Source: Ignavibacterium sp.
Lineage (GTDB): Bacteria > Bacteroidota > Ignavibacteria > Ignavibacteriales > Ignavibacteriaceae
Assembly (NCBI GenBank): GCA_025056745.1
Contig: JANWVQ010000155.1
Span: 1-58,409, forward strand
Direction of reading: 5' to 3'
Length of the DNA stretch: 58,409 bases
The number at the start of each line of letters is the position of its first letter. Position 1 is the first letter of the stretch. The notes beneath the pieces were generated by a model that was not told the DNA's origin, did no database searches, and saw only the letters and a program-made list of their open reading frames with translations. Below are positions 27,527 to 34,923 of the stretch, piece by piece. The translations under genes and the position numbers were made by a program.

Positions 27527-27565
27527 ATTTTCACCTTATGTTTTGTTTTAGCTAAATTCTGTGTA

Positions 27566-27636
27566 TTTGACAGAGGCCATTAAATTTAGGTTTAAATAAA
27601 TTTTTATTAAACTTGAAACCGAATTTTATTGTCAAA
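27566..27636. promoter_or_regulatory. Mirror-image promoter pair of the ECF module
   Basis: Plus strand: TTTGACA (27566-27572), 17 bases, GTTTAA (27590-27595). Minus strand: TTTGACA (27636-27630), 17 bases, GTTTAA (27612-27607). The two are exactly symmetric about position 27601, so transcripts to the sigma gene (27653) and the Spy-like gene (27526) start near the same point and run through each other's promoter. The spacing differs from the TTG-N20-TATTTTTG form found at two tRNA genes, which suggests a different sigma factor, most simply the adjacent ECF protein. Confidence 0.65.
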
Positions 27637-27652
27637 AGGTTAAAAAAATTAT

Positions 27653-28207
27653 ATGTCGGATAAGCAGAAAGATTTTGAACTAATTGAAAAATTCTTAAAT
27701 GGTGATGAATCTGCTTTCAATCTTCTTGTGAAAAGACATCAGGAAAAAATATATATGGTAGCTAGAAGGATGCTTGGAAATCATTTAGATGCTGATGAGG
27801 TTGTTCAGGAGGTTTTATTAGTTTTATACAAGAAACTCAATACCTTTAAATTTGAATCAGCTTTTTCAACTTGGCTATACAGAATTACAATGACTAGAAG
27901 TATTAATTTTCTAAAGAAACGTGCGATAAAAAATTTATTGTCAATTTTTGATTTGAAAAAAGAAAGATCTTATAATCAAAATCCAGCAGAAATTATTGAA
28001 GGAAAAGATCAGTTTGAATTAGTAGAAAAACTTTTGAAAAAACTTCCGCCAAAACAAAGAGAAGTATTTATTTTGAAGAATTTTGAAAACTTAAAGTATG
28101 AAGAAATAAGCGAAATAACCGGAAAATCTATTGGTACATTAAAAGCAAATTATTTTCACTCAGTAAATAAACTAAAAGAACTTTTGGAAAAGCATTATGA
28201 AAATTAA
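27653..28207 (+). CDS. ECF RNA polymerase sigma factor (RpoE-like)
   Basis: 184 residues. Region 2 is residues ~20-90: FNLLVKRHQEKIYMVARRML, LDADEVVQEVLLVLYKKL and FSTWLYRITMTRSINFLKK. Region 4 is ~125-180: LPPKQREVFILKNFENLKY, EEISEITGKSIGTLKANYFHSV (helix-turn-helix). No extra C-terminal domain. Its stop overlaps the next gene (membrane anti-sigma candidate) by 11 bases, the classic arrangement for cotranslated sigma/anti-sigma pairs. It likely responds to an envelope stress reported by the Spy-like proteins on both sides, and probably activates its own gene through the promoter at 27566-27595. Confidence 0.93.
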   Translation: MSDKQKDFELIEKFLNGDESAFNLLVKRHQEKIYMVARRMLGNHLDADEVVQEVLLVLYKKLNTFKFESAFSTWLYRITMTRSINFLKKRAIKNLLSIFDLKKERSYNQNPAEIIEGKDQFELVEKLLKKLPPKQREVFILKNFENLKYEEISEITGKSIGTLKANYFHSVNKLKELLEKHYEN

Positions 28208-28757
28208 AAATCAAAAAATAATAGATTTCTTTGAGGGCAATCTCTCTGAAGAAGAGAAAACTGATCTCCTTAAAGAAGTTAATTCTAATTTAGAGCTCAA
28301 AAAAGAATTTGAGAGTTTTAAGAAACTTTATTCATCGATAGATGGTTCTAAAAATGTTAAAATTAGTGATGATTACTATGAATCAATCTTGTTGAGATTT
28401 CGAAATAGAAATCATAAAGTAAGCTTTTTATTAAAACCTGTATTTGTTACGATTTCAGTTATTCTTTTAACTTCATCTTTAATTTTATTTTTATTGACTA
28501 GGACATCTCAAGATGACTTTAACCAAAATAATGATTTTGTTGAGATTAATGGTTACGACTTTGAAAACGTCGAACAGATGTATAAGCTAGTTAATGAAGA
28601 TAAAATAATTGATTTATTATTTGATGAACTCATTAATAAAGAGGAAAACATTATCGCTGTTAAAAAGTATCTACAAATTGAAGATAGTTATTATGAAATT
28701 CCAGAATCCGATGCAGAAGATATCTATCAAGAATTATTAAATAAAAAAATTCTTTGA
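28197..28757 (+). CDS. Probable transmembrane anti-sigma factor
   Basis: 186 residues. The cytoplasmic N-terminal part (1-75) is charged and helical, starting IIDFFEGNLSEEEKTDLLKE, similar to the zinc-finger-less anti-sigma domains of Bacteroidota. One membrane helix at about 82-102 (VFVTISVILLTSSLILFLL) is followed by an acidic periplasmic tail of ~80 residues. No Cys/His zinc motif. Role is inferred from the 11-base overlap with the sigma gene and from topology: it would hold the sigma factor at the membrane until a periplasmic signal acts on the tail. Next comes a second Spy-like gene after seven bases. Confidence 0.75.
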   Translation: MKIKNQKIIDFFEGNLSEEEKTDLLKEVNSNLELKKEFESFKKLYSSIDGSKNVKISDDYYESILLRFRNRNHKVSFLLKPVFVTISVILLTSSLILFLLTRTSQDDFNQNNDFVEINGYDFENVEQMYKLVNEDKIIDLLFDELINKEENIIAVKKYLQIEDSYYEIPESDAEDIYQELLNKKIL

Positions 28758-28764
28758 GGTTAAA

Positions 28765-29229
28765 ATGAAATTATTATTGATTGTTTTTATTTCACTAATA
28801 ATATTTAATCAAACCTATCCACAGGATGGCAGGCGAGGCGATTGGCCAAGAATGCATAGAGTTGAGCAACTGGAAAGAGTAAAACTCATAGAATCTTTAA
28901 ATCTTTCAGAGGAACAAACATTAAGATTCTTTGCAAGAAGAAACGAACATAGAAAAGAAATTGAGAGTATCAACAAGAAAATTGATGAAATAATGGAAGA
29001 AATGTATAAAATTATTAACTCCGGAGAAGCAAAAGAATCAGCATTGAAAAAAATGAATGAAGAAATTCTTTCCTTAAGAGAGAAAATTGAATCAAAAAGA
29101 AAGCAGTTTATTCTTTCATTAAATGATATTTTAACAACAGAGCAAATTAGTAAACTACTTTTATTTGAAAGAAGATTTCACGAAGAAATTAGAGAATTAA
29201 TTATTAACAGAAGAAGACCCCCGAGATAA
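28765..29229 (+). CDS. Spy/CnrX-like periplasmic sensor or chaperone
   Basis: 154 residues. Signal peptide cut before Gln (QTYP-QDGRR). The mature protein is a long helical hairpin rich in Glu, Lys and Arg, with the degenerate LTxxQ element LNLSEEQTLRFFARR and a second at LTTEQISKLLLF. It is the third gene of the sigma/anti-sigma operon, as CnrX is in the CnrYXH metal-response system. It probably senses misfolded protein or metal in the periplasm and feeds back on the anti-sigma factor. It has no clear metal site: few His and no Cys remain after the signal peptide, which argues for a protein-folding cue. Confidence 0.8.
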   Translation: MKLLLIVFISLIIFNQTYPQDGRRGDWPRMHRVEQLERVKLIESLNLSEEQTLRFFARRNEHRKEIESINKKIDEIMEEMYKIINSGEAKESALKKMNEEILSLREKIESKRKQFILSLNDILTTEQISKLLLFERRFHEEIRELIINRRRPPR

Positions 29230-29265
29230 AGCAATTAATTCAATTAAAATTCAATTAAAAAAGTA

Positions 29266-29296
29266 TTGTTTTTAATCTCTCGTAAAAGTATTTTTG
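29266..29296 (+). promoter_or_regulatory. Promoter of tRNA-Leu (TTG-N20-TATTTTTG)
   Basis: TTG at 29266-29268 and TATTTTTG at 29289-29296 match the Bacteroidota housekeeping promoter and lie 13 bases before the tRNA. Three direct copies of CAATTAA (29232, 29241, 29252) sit just upstream and may act as an A/T-rich enhancer. Confidence 0.8.
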
Positions 29297-29309
29297 GCAC
29301 GATTTTTTT

Positions 29310-29392
29310 GCGGAAGTGGTGGAACTGGTAGACACACCATCTTGAGGGGGTGGCGCCGCGTAGGCGTGCGGGTTCAAGTCCCGCCTTCCGCA
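29310..29392 (+). tRNA. tRNA-Leu (anticodon GAG)
   Basis: 83-base class II tRNA: acceptor GCGGAAG/CTTCCGC, discriminator A, anticodon stem CCATC/GGTGG with loop TTGAGGG, long variable arm (GGCGCCGCGTAGGCGT region) and T-loop GTTCAAGTC. The CCA end is not encoded. Confidence 0.97.
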
Positions 29393-29441
29393 CTTCCTAA
29401 TTACTAATTAAAACAATTTTCAACAATTACAAGGGTTAGAT

Positions 29442-30200
29442 ATGAAATATTTTTTTGCTTTCAATGTCATTTTTGTTTTGATTTTTGTTAAAGTTTTATT
29501 TTCCCAAGAGATGAATCCAGAAGCTGGCAAACTTTACAATGAAGGAAATGCCTTGCTTAAAGCAGGAAATTATAATGGTGCCATTCAAAAATATGATGAA
29601 GCACTAAAAATTTCTCGAGATTATAGAATTTTATATCAAAAAGGTTTGGCATTACGCAAAGCAGATAAATTGAATGAAGCTAAAACTGTATTAGAAGAAT
29701 CACTTCAACTTAGTCCCAATAATGAAGCAGCATTAAATGCTTTGGGTGGTGTATTTTTTGCAATGAAAGATTTCCAAAAATCAATAGAGACTTTCGAAAA
29801 AGTTTTATCTGTTTCAAAAAATAATTCTTTCAAAGAAAAAGTTAAGAAAAATATGGCTCTTGCTTACACTCAATTAGGCAATGATGCAATGAAAAGTGGA
29901 AACGGTCAAAAAGCTCTTGAATATCTCAATAAAGCAGTTGAATTAGATAAATATGATTCAGCATTCTTACTTTTAGCGCAATTAAATGTTGAATTAGGAA
30001 ATTATGACGCCGCAATTAAAGCTGCTGAAGATGCATTGAAATACAGAAATAAAATAAGTAAAGGAGGTCCAAATTATTACATTGGATTGGCCTACAAAAA
30101 CAAAGGTGATATTGCAAAAGCAAAAGAATACCTTAACCTCGCTAAAGCTGATCCTTCCTATAAGAGCACGGCTGAATATCAATTGAATTTAATAAAGTAA
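29442..30200 (+). CDS. Secreted TPR protein
   Basis: 252 residues. Signal peptide (hydrophobic 4-20) cut before Gln at VLFS-QEMN. The rest is about six tetratricopeptide repeats: AGKLYNEGNALLKAGNYNGA, a second near DYRILYQKGLALRKADKLNEA, then EAALNALGGVFFAMKDFQKS, NMALAYTQLGNDAMKSGNG, LLLAQLNVELGNYDAA and YYIGLAYKNKGDIAKAKEY. It should be a periplasmic or outer-membrane scaffold for protein contacts. It is alone between tRNA-Leu and a strong terminator, so independently expressed. No partner can be named. Confidence 0.88.
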   Translation: MKYFFAFNVIFVLIFVKVLFSQEMNPEAGKLYNEGNALLKAGNYNGAIQKYDEALKISRDYRILYQKGLALRKADKLNEAKTVLEESLQLSPNNEAALNALGGVFFAMKDFQKSIETFEKVLSVSKNNSFKEKVKKNMALAYTQLGNDAMKSGNGQKALEYLNKAVELDKYDSAFLLLAQLNVELGNYDAAIKAAEDALKYRNKISKGGPNYYIGLAYKNKGDIAKAKEYLNLAKADPSYKSTAEYQLNLIK

Positions 30201-30219
30201 TTCATCAAAAATTTAATTA

Positions 30220-30260
30220 AAGTCTGCTCTAAAGTTATTTTTGGAGCAGACTTTTTTTTT
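30220..30260 (+). terminator. Strong rho-independent terminator
   Basis: Perfect 10-base stem AAGTCTGCTC / GAGCAGACTT (30220-30229 with 30244-30253), 14-base loop, then a run of T to 30260. Separates the TPR gene from the Ton/Tol-like operon. Confidence 0.95.
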
Positions 30261-30329
30261 AATTATGCGTCAAATAGATAAAGTTTTTTAATATTAATAA
30301 ATCTTTAACACTCTTTAATTGGGAATAAA

Positions 30330-33296
30330 ATGATAAGGATAATTTTAGTTTTAATACTCATTAATAACATTTTGTTTTCTCAAGTTACCTCAGACCTTTA
30401 TTCAGAAGCATTGAAAGCCTACAATGATGGGCAATTCGCTGAAGCATCAGTTTTGTTTTCAGAATTCTTCAAAGGATACAACATTGTTGATGAGAAGTAT
30501 GCATCAGCAAAATATTATCTTGCAAAATCTTTACTAAAATTAAATCGCTTTGATGAGGCTGCAATAATATTCTCTTTTTTATCAGATAATTTTCATTGGA
30601 CAAATTACAGAAGTCATTCTTTATTTGAGTTAGGTCTGATTTATTACAATTTAAAAGATTACAACAACTCTCGTTCAAGAATGGCTCAATTATTAGATGA
30701 TTATCCCGAAAGTGAATATGTTGGAAGTGCACTTTATTGGATTGGAGAATCTTATGCTGCGGAAGGCAATATTCAAGATGCGATACTTTTTTTTGAAAAT
30801 GCTATCAATGATAAAAGAAGAAATAAATTTTTAGATTACTCTATCTACTCTCTTGCAAATTTGTATGAAAAAATCGGTGATTATCAAAGTGCTGTAGATT
30901 ATTACGATAGATTATTGACTTTTCATCCTAATTCTGAATTAATAACAAGTGCTCAAATAAGGATCGGTTTTTGCTATTTCAAGTTGAAAGATTATCAAAC
31001 TGCCATAATCGAATTAAATAATCCAACGCTTTTGAATATAGATGAAAAATCTAAAATTGAAGTTCTTTACATTTTAGCTCATTCATACTTTCGAATTGAG
31101 GATTATAAAAATGCTGAAACAAAATTCTCCGAAATAATTGAAAATTATCCCTCATCTGAATTTTATAGAGAGGCACTCTATGGTTTAGGATGGAGTTACT
31201 TTCAACAGAAAAAATACAATGATGCATTCAAAGTCTTTGACTTTGCTTCAAATGGTAATGATTCAATTGCAGTTAAGTCATTTTATTGGAAAGGTGAATC
31301 AAAAAGATATTCAGGAAAAGATGATGAGGCATTGCAAATTTTCAAATCGTTTCTTGAAAAATATCCTAATGAAAGATTATCTCAAGATGCTCAGTTTCAA
31401 ATTGGTATGATTTATCTTGCCAAAGGTAATACTGAATTAGCAAGTAGATTTTTACTGTCTGCAAATAACATTGAAAACAATGAAACAAGAGCTAAAGCTT
31501 TAACTTCTCTCGGTGAGATAGAATTAGAAAAATCATCTTTCAAGAACGCAATAAATTATTTCACAGAAGCTTTGAACATTAAATCCATTTCAAATGAAAC
31601 AAAATTACGCGCCCTACTTGGATTAGCAATTGGAAAATTTTGGACAAAAGACTACAATTCATCTTTAGCTTATTTGATTGAAATTGAAAAATCAAACCGA
31701 AACTTCGAAACCCAAAGAGTGAATTACTATTATGCAGAAAATTATTTTTCATTAGGAAATTACAGAGAAGCAATAAACAGATTCGATAGAGCCTTTGGGA
31801 ATGATGATAGAATTAATGAATTAAGTCTATATGGAAAGGCTTATAGTCATTTTAATATCGGAGATTATGAAAATTCTGCTGAGGCATTTTCTGAATTTGT
31901 TAAACAATTTAGAAATAGTAAATTCTTTAACGATGCTTATTTGAGACTTGCTGATAGTTACTTCGGTAGTAAAAATTTTCAACAAGCTAGTAAAATTTAT
32001 GAGCAAATTTTCAGAATTGGTGGCTCAAAGCTGAATAATGCTTATACTCGTTATCAATACGCTGAAGCATTATATAAATCAGGAAATCCTTCTGAAGCAA
32101 TAAAAGAATATGAAAAAATTATAGAACAATTTCCAAACTCAGAATATGCTCAGGCTTCATTATTTACTGTTGGATGGATCTTTTTTCAAAATGCTCAGTA
32201 TACAGATGCAATAAATAAATATAAAGAGATGTTTGTTAGATATCCGAAATCTGAATTTTTACCAAATGCATTGAATTCAATTGGCGATTCATATTTTAAT
32301 ATGGCTTTGTATGACTCATCTATTTTTTACTATGAAAGGGTTATAAATGAATTTCCAAATTCACCTTATGTTTTCGATGCAGTTAATGGAATTCAATTAA
32401 GTTACGTTGCTCAAGGAAGAATTCTTGACGCAGTTAATTATATAGACAATTTCGTTTTGAAATATCCTTTATTAAATTTTTCAGATCAGATCTTCTTCAA
32501 AAAAGGTGAAATATTCTATAGTGAAGGAATGTATTCTGAGTCTAAAGATGCTTTTAAGAATTTTATCGTTAGATATCCCAAAAGCAAACTAGTAGCTGAT
32601 GCTTATTATTGGATTGGAAAAAGTGCACAAAATCTAAATCAAAATGAAGAAGCAATAATAAATTTTTATAATGTATTCAATCTTTATAAAACATCCGAAT
32701 TTTCTGCTTCATCCATACTTGAAATAGGAGCAATTTATAGGAAGACTGGACAGTATCAAAAAGCATTTGAGGTTTATAATACTGGCATTAAAGAGTTACC
32801 TAATTCAATTAGGTTACCTGAAATTATGTTCAATAAATCTTTAACCTTACTTGAAATGAATAAATTAGATGAAGCTTATAATTCATTTAATGAAATTATT
32901 TCAAACTTTCCAAAAAGTATTTTTTCAGATAAATCAAGACTCGAAATAGGAATAATTGAAATCTCATTGAAAAAATATGATAAAGCCAATGAGATTCTTG
33001 GTAATTTATCTAAAAAAAGAACAGATGATATTGGAGCCAAAGCACAATATTATATTGGAGTTTCATTATTTGAACAAAAGAAATTTTCACAAGCAATTGA
33101 AGAATTAAATAAAGTTAGAAACTTTTTTTCAAGATATGAAGAATGGGTTATAAAATCTATTTTTCTAATAGGTGATTGCTATGCAGGGTTAAAAGATAAG
33201 AGAAAAGCAGAGGAAATGTATAGATTGATTATTACAAAGTATAAAGGGACTCAATATGCAAAACAAGCTCAAGACAAGATAAGGAAATTAAAATGA
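30330..33296 (+). CDS. Giant periplasmic TPR protein of the Ton/Tol-like operon
   Basis: 988 residues. Signal peptide cut before Gln (ILFS-QVTS), then more than twenty tetratricopeptide-like helix pairs with the YbgF/BamD-type consensus (for example YPESEYVGSALYWIGESYAA, FPNSEYAQASLFTVGWIFF and YPKSKLVADAYYWIGKSAQN). Many units are spaced ~36-37 residues apart, which gives a long superhelix. YbgF-like TPR proteins bind TolA and are encoded next to tol-pal genes; here exbBD-tonB homologues follow in the same operon. It may therefore be an extended periplasmic scaffold for this motor. It overlaps the next gene by four bases (ATGA). Confidence 0.85.
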   Translation: MIRIILVLILINNILFSQVTSDLYSEALKAYNDGQFAEASVLFSEFFKGYNIVDEKYASAKYYLAKSLLKLNRFDEAAIIFSFLSDNFHWTNYRSHSLFELGLIYYNLKDYNNSRSRMAQLLDDYPESEYVGSALYWIGESYAAEGNIQDAILFFENAINDKRRNKFLDYSIYSLANLYEKIGDYQSAVDYYDRLLTFHPNSELITSAQIRIGFCYFKLKDYQTAIIELNNPTLLNIDEKSKIEVLYILAHSYFRIEDYKNAETKFSEIIENYPSSEFYREALYGLGWSYFQQKKYNDAFKVFDFASNGNDSIAVKSFYWKGESKRYSGKDDEALQIFKSFLEKYPNERLSQDAQFQIGMIYLAKGNTELASRFLLSANNIENNETRAKALTSLGEIELEKSSFKNAINYFTEALNIKSISNETKLRALLGLAIGKFWTKDYNSSLAYLIEIEKSNRNFETQRVNYYYAENYFSLGNYREAINRFDRAFGNDDRINELSLYGKAYSHFNIGDYENSAEAFSEFVKQFRNSKFFNDAYLRLADSYFGSKNFQQASKIYEQIFRIGGSKLNNAYTRYQYAEALYKSGNPSEAIKEYEKIIEQFPNSEYAQASLFTVGWIFFQNAQYTDAINKYKEMFVRYPKSEFLPNALNSIGDSYFNMALYDSSIFYYERVINEFPNSPYVFDAVNGIQLSYVAQGRILDAVNYIDNFVLKYPLLNFSDQIFFKKGEIFYSEGMYSESKDAFKNFIVRYPKSKLVADAYYWIGKSAQNLNQNEEAIINFYNVFNLYKTSEFSASSILEIGAIYRKTGQYQKAFEVYNTGIKELPNSIRLPEIMFNKSLTLLEMNKLDEAYNSFNEIISNFPKSIFSDKSRLEIGIIEISLKKYDKANEILGNLSKKRTDDIGAKAQYYIGVSLFEQKKFSQAIEELNKVRNFFSRYEEWVIKSIFLIGDCYAGLKDKRKAEEMYRLIITKYKGTQYAKQAQDKIRKLK

Positions 33297-34888
33297 AGTC
33301 ATTAAAAGTTTTCATTATTTGTTTGTTGTTTTTTATTGATTTATTATCTCAGGAAGAACCTAAACAATCAACTGCAGTGGAATTACCTGATTTTATTATT
33401 ACAGGAAAAGATATAGTTAGAATAAAAAAGTCAGATAAGCAAACTCCTTTTTTCGTTGGTGCTCTAACTGAAAGTTTTATCCTTCCAAAATTCTCTCCTG
33501 AAGAAATTCCGACAAAAGAATTAATGGTTCCAATTAGAGAAGATCTAAAGATTTTTAATAACAATGAATTCTATAAAGGTTTTATTAGTGGTTCTTTAGG
33601 ATTTTATTCTTTACCTGATTTAAATGCTAATTATTCAACTCCTATTGAAAATGGAATTGTGCAAGCAAAATTTAGTGGAATTTACAATAGACCTTATTTA
33701 GAGAACACAGATAATTACAAAGTTTCTTTAGGAGGTAACTTAAATTATTGGTCTGATATCAATTCATCATTTTTACCTGGGACAAAATTCAAACTGAATG
33801 CAGATTTATCTACTAATGGTTATAAATTTTTTGGTTCTAATAATCCAACAATAAAAAGAAGTATTAATAATCTTTATGCTGACTTTGATATTTCTAATGA
33901 ATACAATCCATCATTTTTATTCAAAATACTTGGTAGTAATGATTTTATCTCTCTTTCTGGCGAAAACTTTAAAGCAAACCTGTTAGATCTTTCTTTATAC
34001 TCTCTAATCAGATTTTCATTTGTTAACATTGGCTTATATTCTAATTTTAAGAGTTCTTTCATAAATAATGATACATCAAACCATCCTGAAAGAAATTATG
34101 TGGTACTCAGACCAACGGCTGGATTCCAATTTACAGAATTAGTTAAAGGTTCATTTGGTTTTACAATTTCTCAAACCAAAGAAGATAAGTTCATAATGCC
34201 CTATGCAGAACTCGCTTTAAAGTTATCTCGTGGATTGGTTTTATTTGGTCAATTTTATCCTTCTACGTATTTTGTAACTCCATCTGATCTATTAAAAATA
34301 AATCCTTATTTATTTGTAAATAAGTCATCAAATTTTTTAATGAAAAAAAATCTTCAATACTCTATAGAAGTAAAGTTTGAAAATCGATTGGACTTCGAGG
34401 TAATTGGTGGATTTAAATATTTTTCATCTGATTCAGCATATTACTTTTACGAATCAGAAAGGGGAAAATATTCTATAGCATTTTCAGATGTAAAAAGTAT
34501 TACTCCTTTTGTTAATCTAAATATTTTCCCTAGTTCTTTTGGGTATTTCTTTGGAGCTTTAGAATTAAATGCTTCACAAAACGATACTGGCCAGACCATA
34601 CCATATTCACCTTCACTTAAATTAAACGCAGAATATGGATATACTTTCAATAACATTTTAACTACTGCTATTAAGTTATCTTATATTAGAAATTTCTACA
34701 CAGATATTATTAACTCGAAAAAAATTGAAAATTACATTGATTTGGGATTGTCACTATCATACAAATTTGATAATAGATTTGACATACAAGTAAGATTTGA
34801 AAACCTGATAAATAACAAAAATTATCTATGGAATAATTATCAAGAGAAACCTTTTGACATTATTCTTGGTGTAAAATATAAACTTTGA
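33293..34888 (+). CDS. Outer-membrane beta-barrel protein
   Basis: 531 residues. Signal peptide cut before Gln (LLS-QEEP), then a short segment AVELPDFIITGKDIVRIKK that resembles the start of TonB-linked outer-membrane proteins. From ~residue 90 on it is a run of alternating amphipathic strands with aromatic girdles (for example FISGSLGFYSLPDLNANYST, KVSLGGNLNYW) and ends FDIILGVKYKL, a beta-signal. No plug domain is recognised, so a TonB receptor is not supported; a porin-like or assembly barrel fits better. Coupled to the TPR gene upstream (4-base overlap) and 35 bases from the HU-SPOR gene, so part of the same envelope machine. Function unknown. Confidence 0.75.
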   Translation: MKSLKVFIICLLFFIDLLSQEEPKQSTAVELPDFIITGKDIVRIKKSDKQTPFFVGALTESFILPKFSPEEIPTKELMVPIREDLKIFNNNEFYKGFISGSLGFYSLPDLNANYSTPIENGIVQAKFSGIYNRPYLENTDNYKVSLGGNLNYWSDINSSFLPGTKFKLNADLSTNGYKFFGSNNPTIKRSINNLYADFDISNEYNPSFLFKILGSNDFISLSGENFKANLLDLSLYSLIRFSFVNIGLYSNFKSSFINNDTSNHPERNYVVLRPTAGFQFTELVKGSFGFTISQTKEDKFIMPYAELALKLSRGLVLFGQFYPSTYFVTPSDLLKINPYLFVNKSSNFLMKKNLQYSIEVKFENRLDFEVIGGFKYFSSDSAYYFYESERGKYSIAFSDVKSITPFVNLNIFPSSFGYFFGALELNASQNDTGQTIPYSPSLKLNAEYGYTFNNILTTAIKLSYIRNFYTDIINSKKIENYIDLGLSLSYKFDNRFDIQVRFENLINNKNYLWNNYQEKPFDIILGVKYKL

Positions 34889-34923
34889 TATTTATTTTAA
34901 CATAAAGATTTTGGATTAATTTG

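Noticed and set aside
33293-34888. TonB-dependent receptor for the 531-residue barrel
   Set aside because: No plug domain and too short for a 22-strand receptor; kept only as a barrel.
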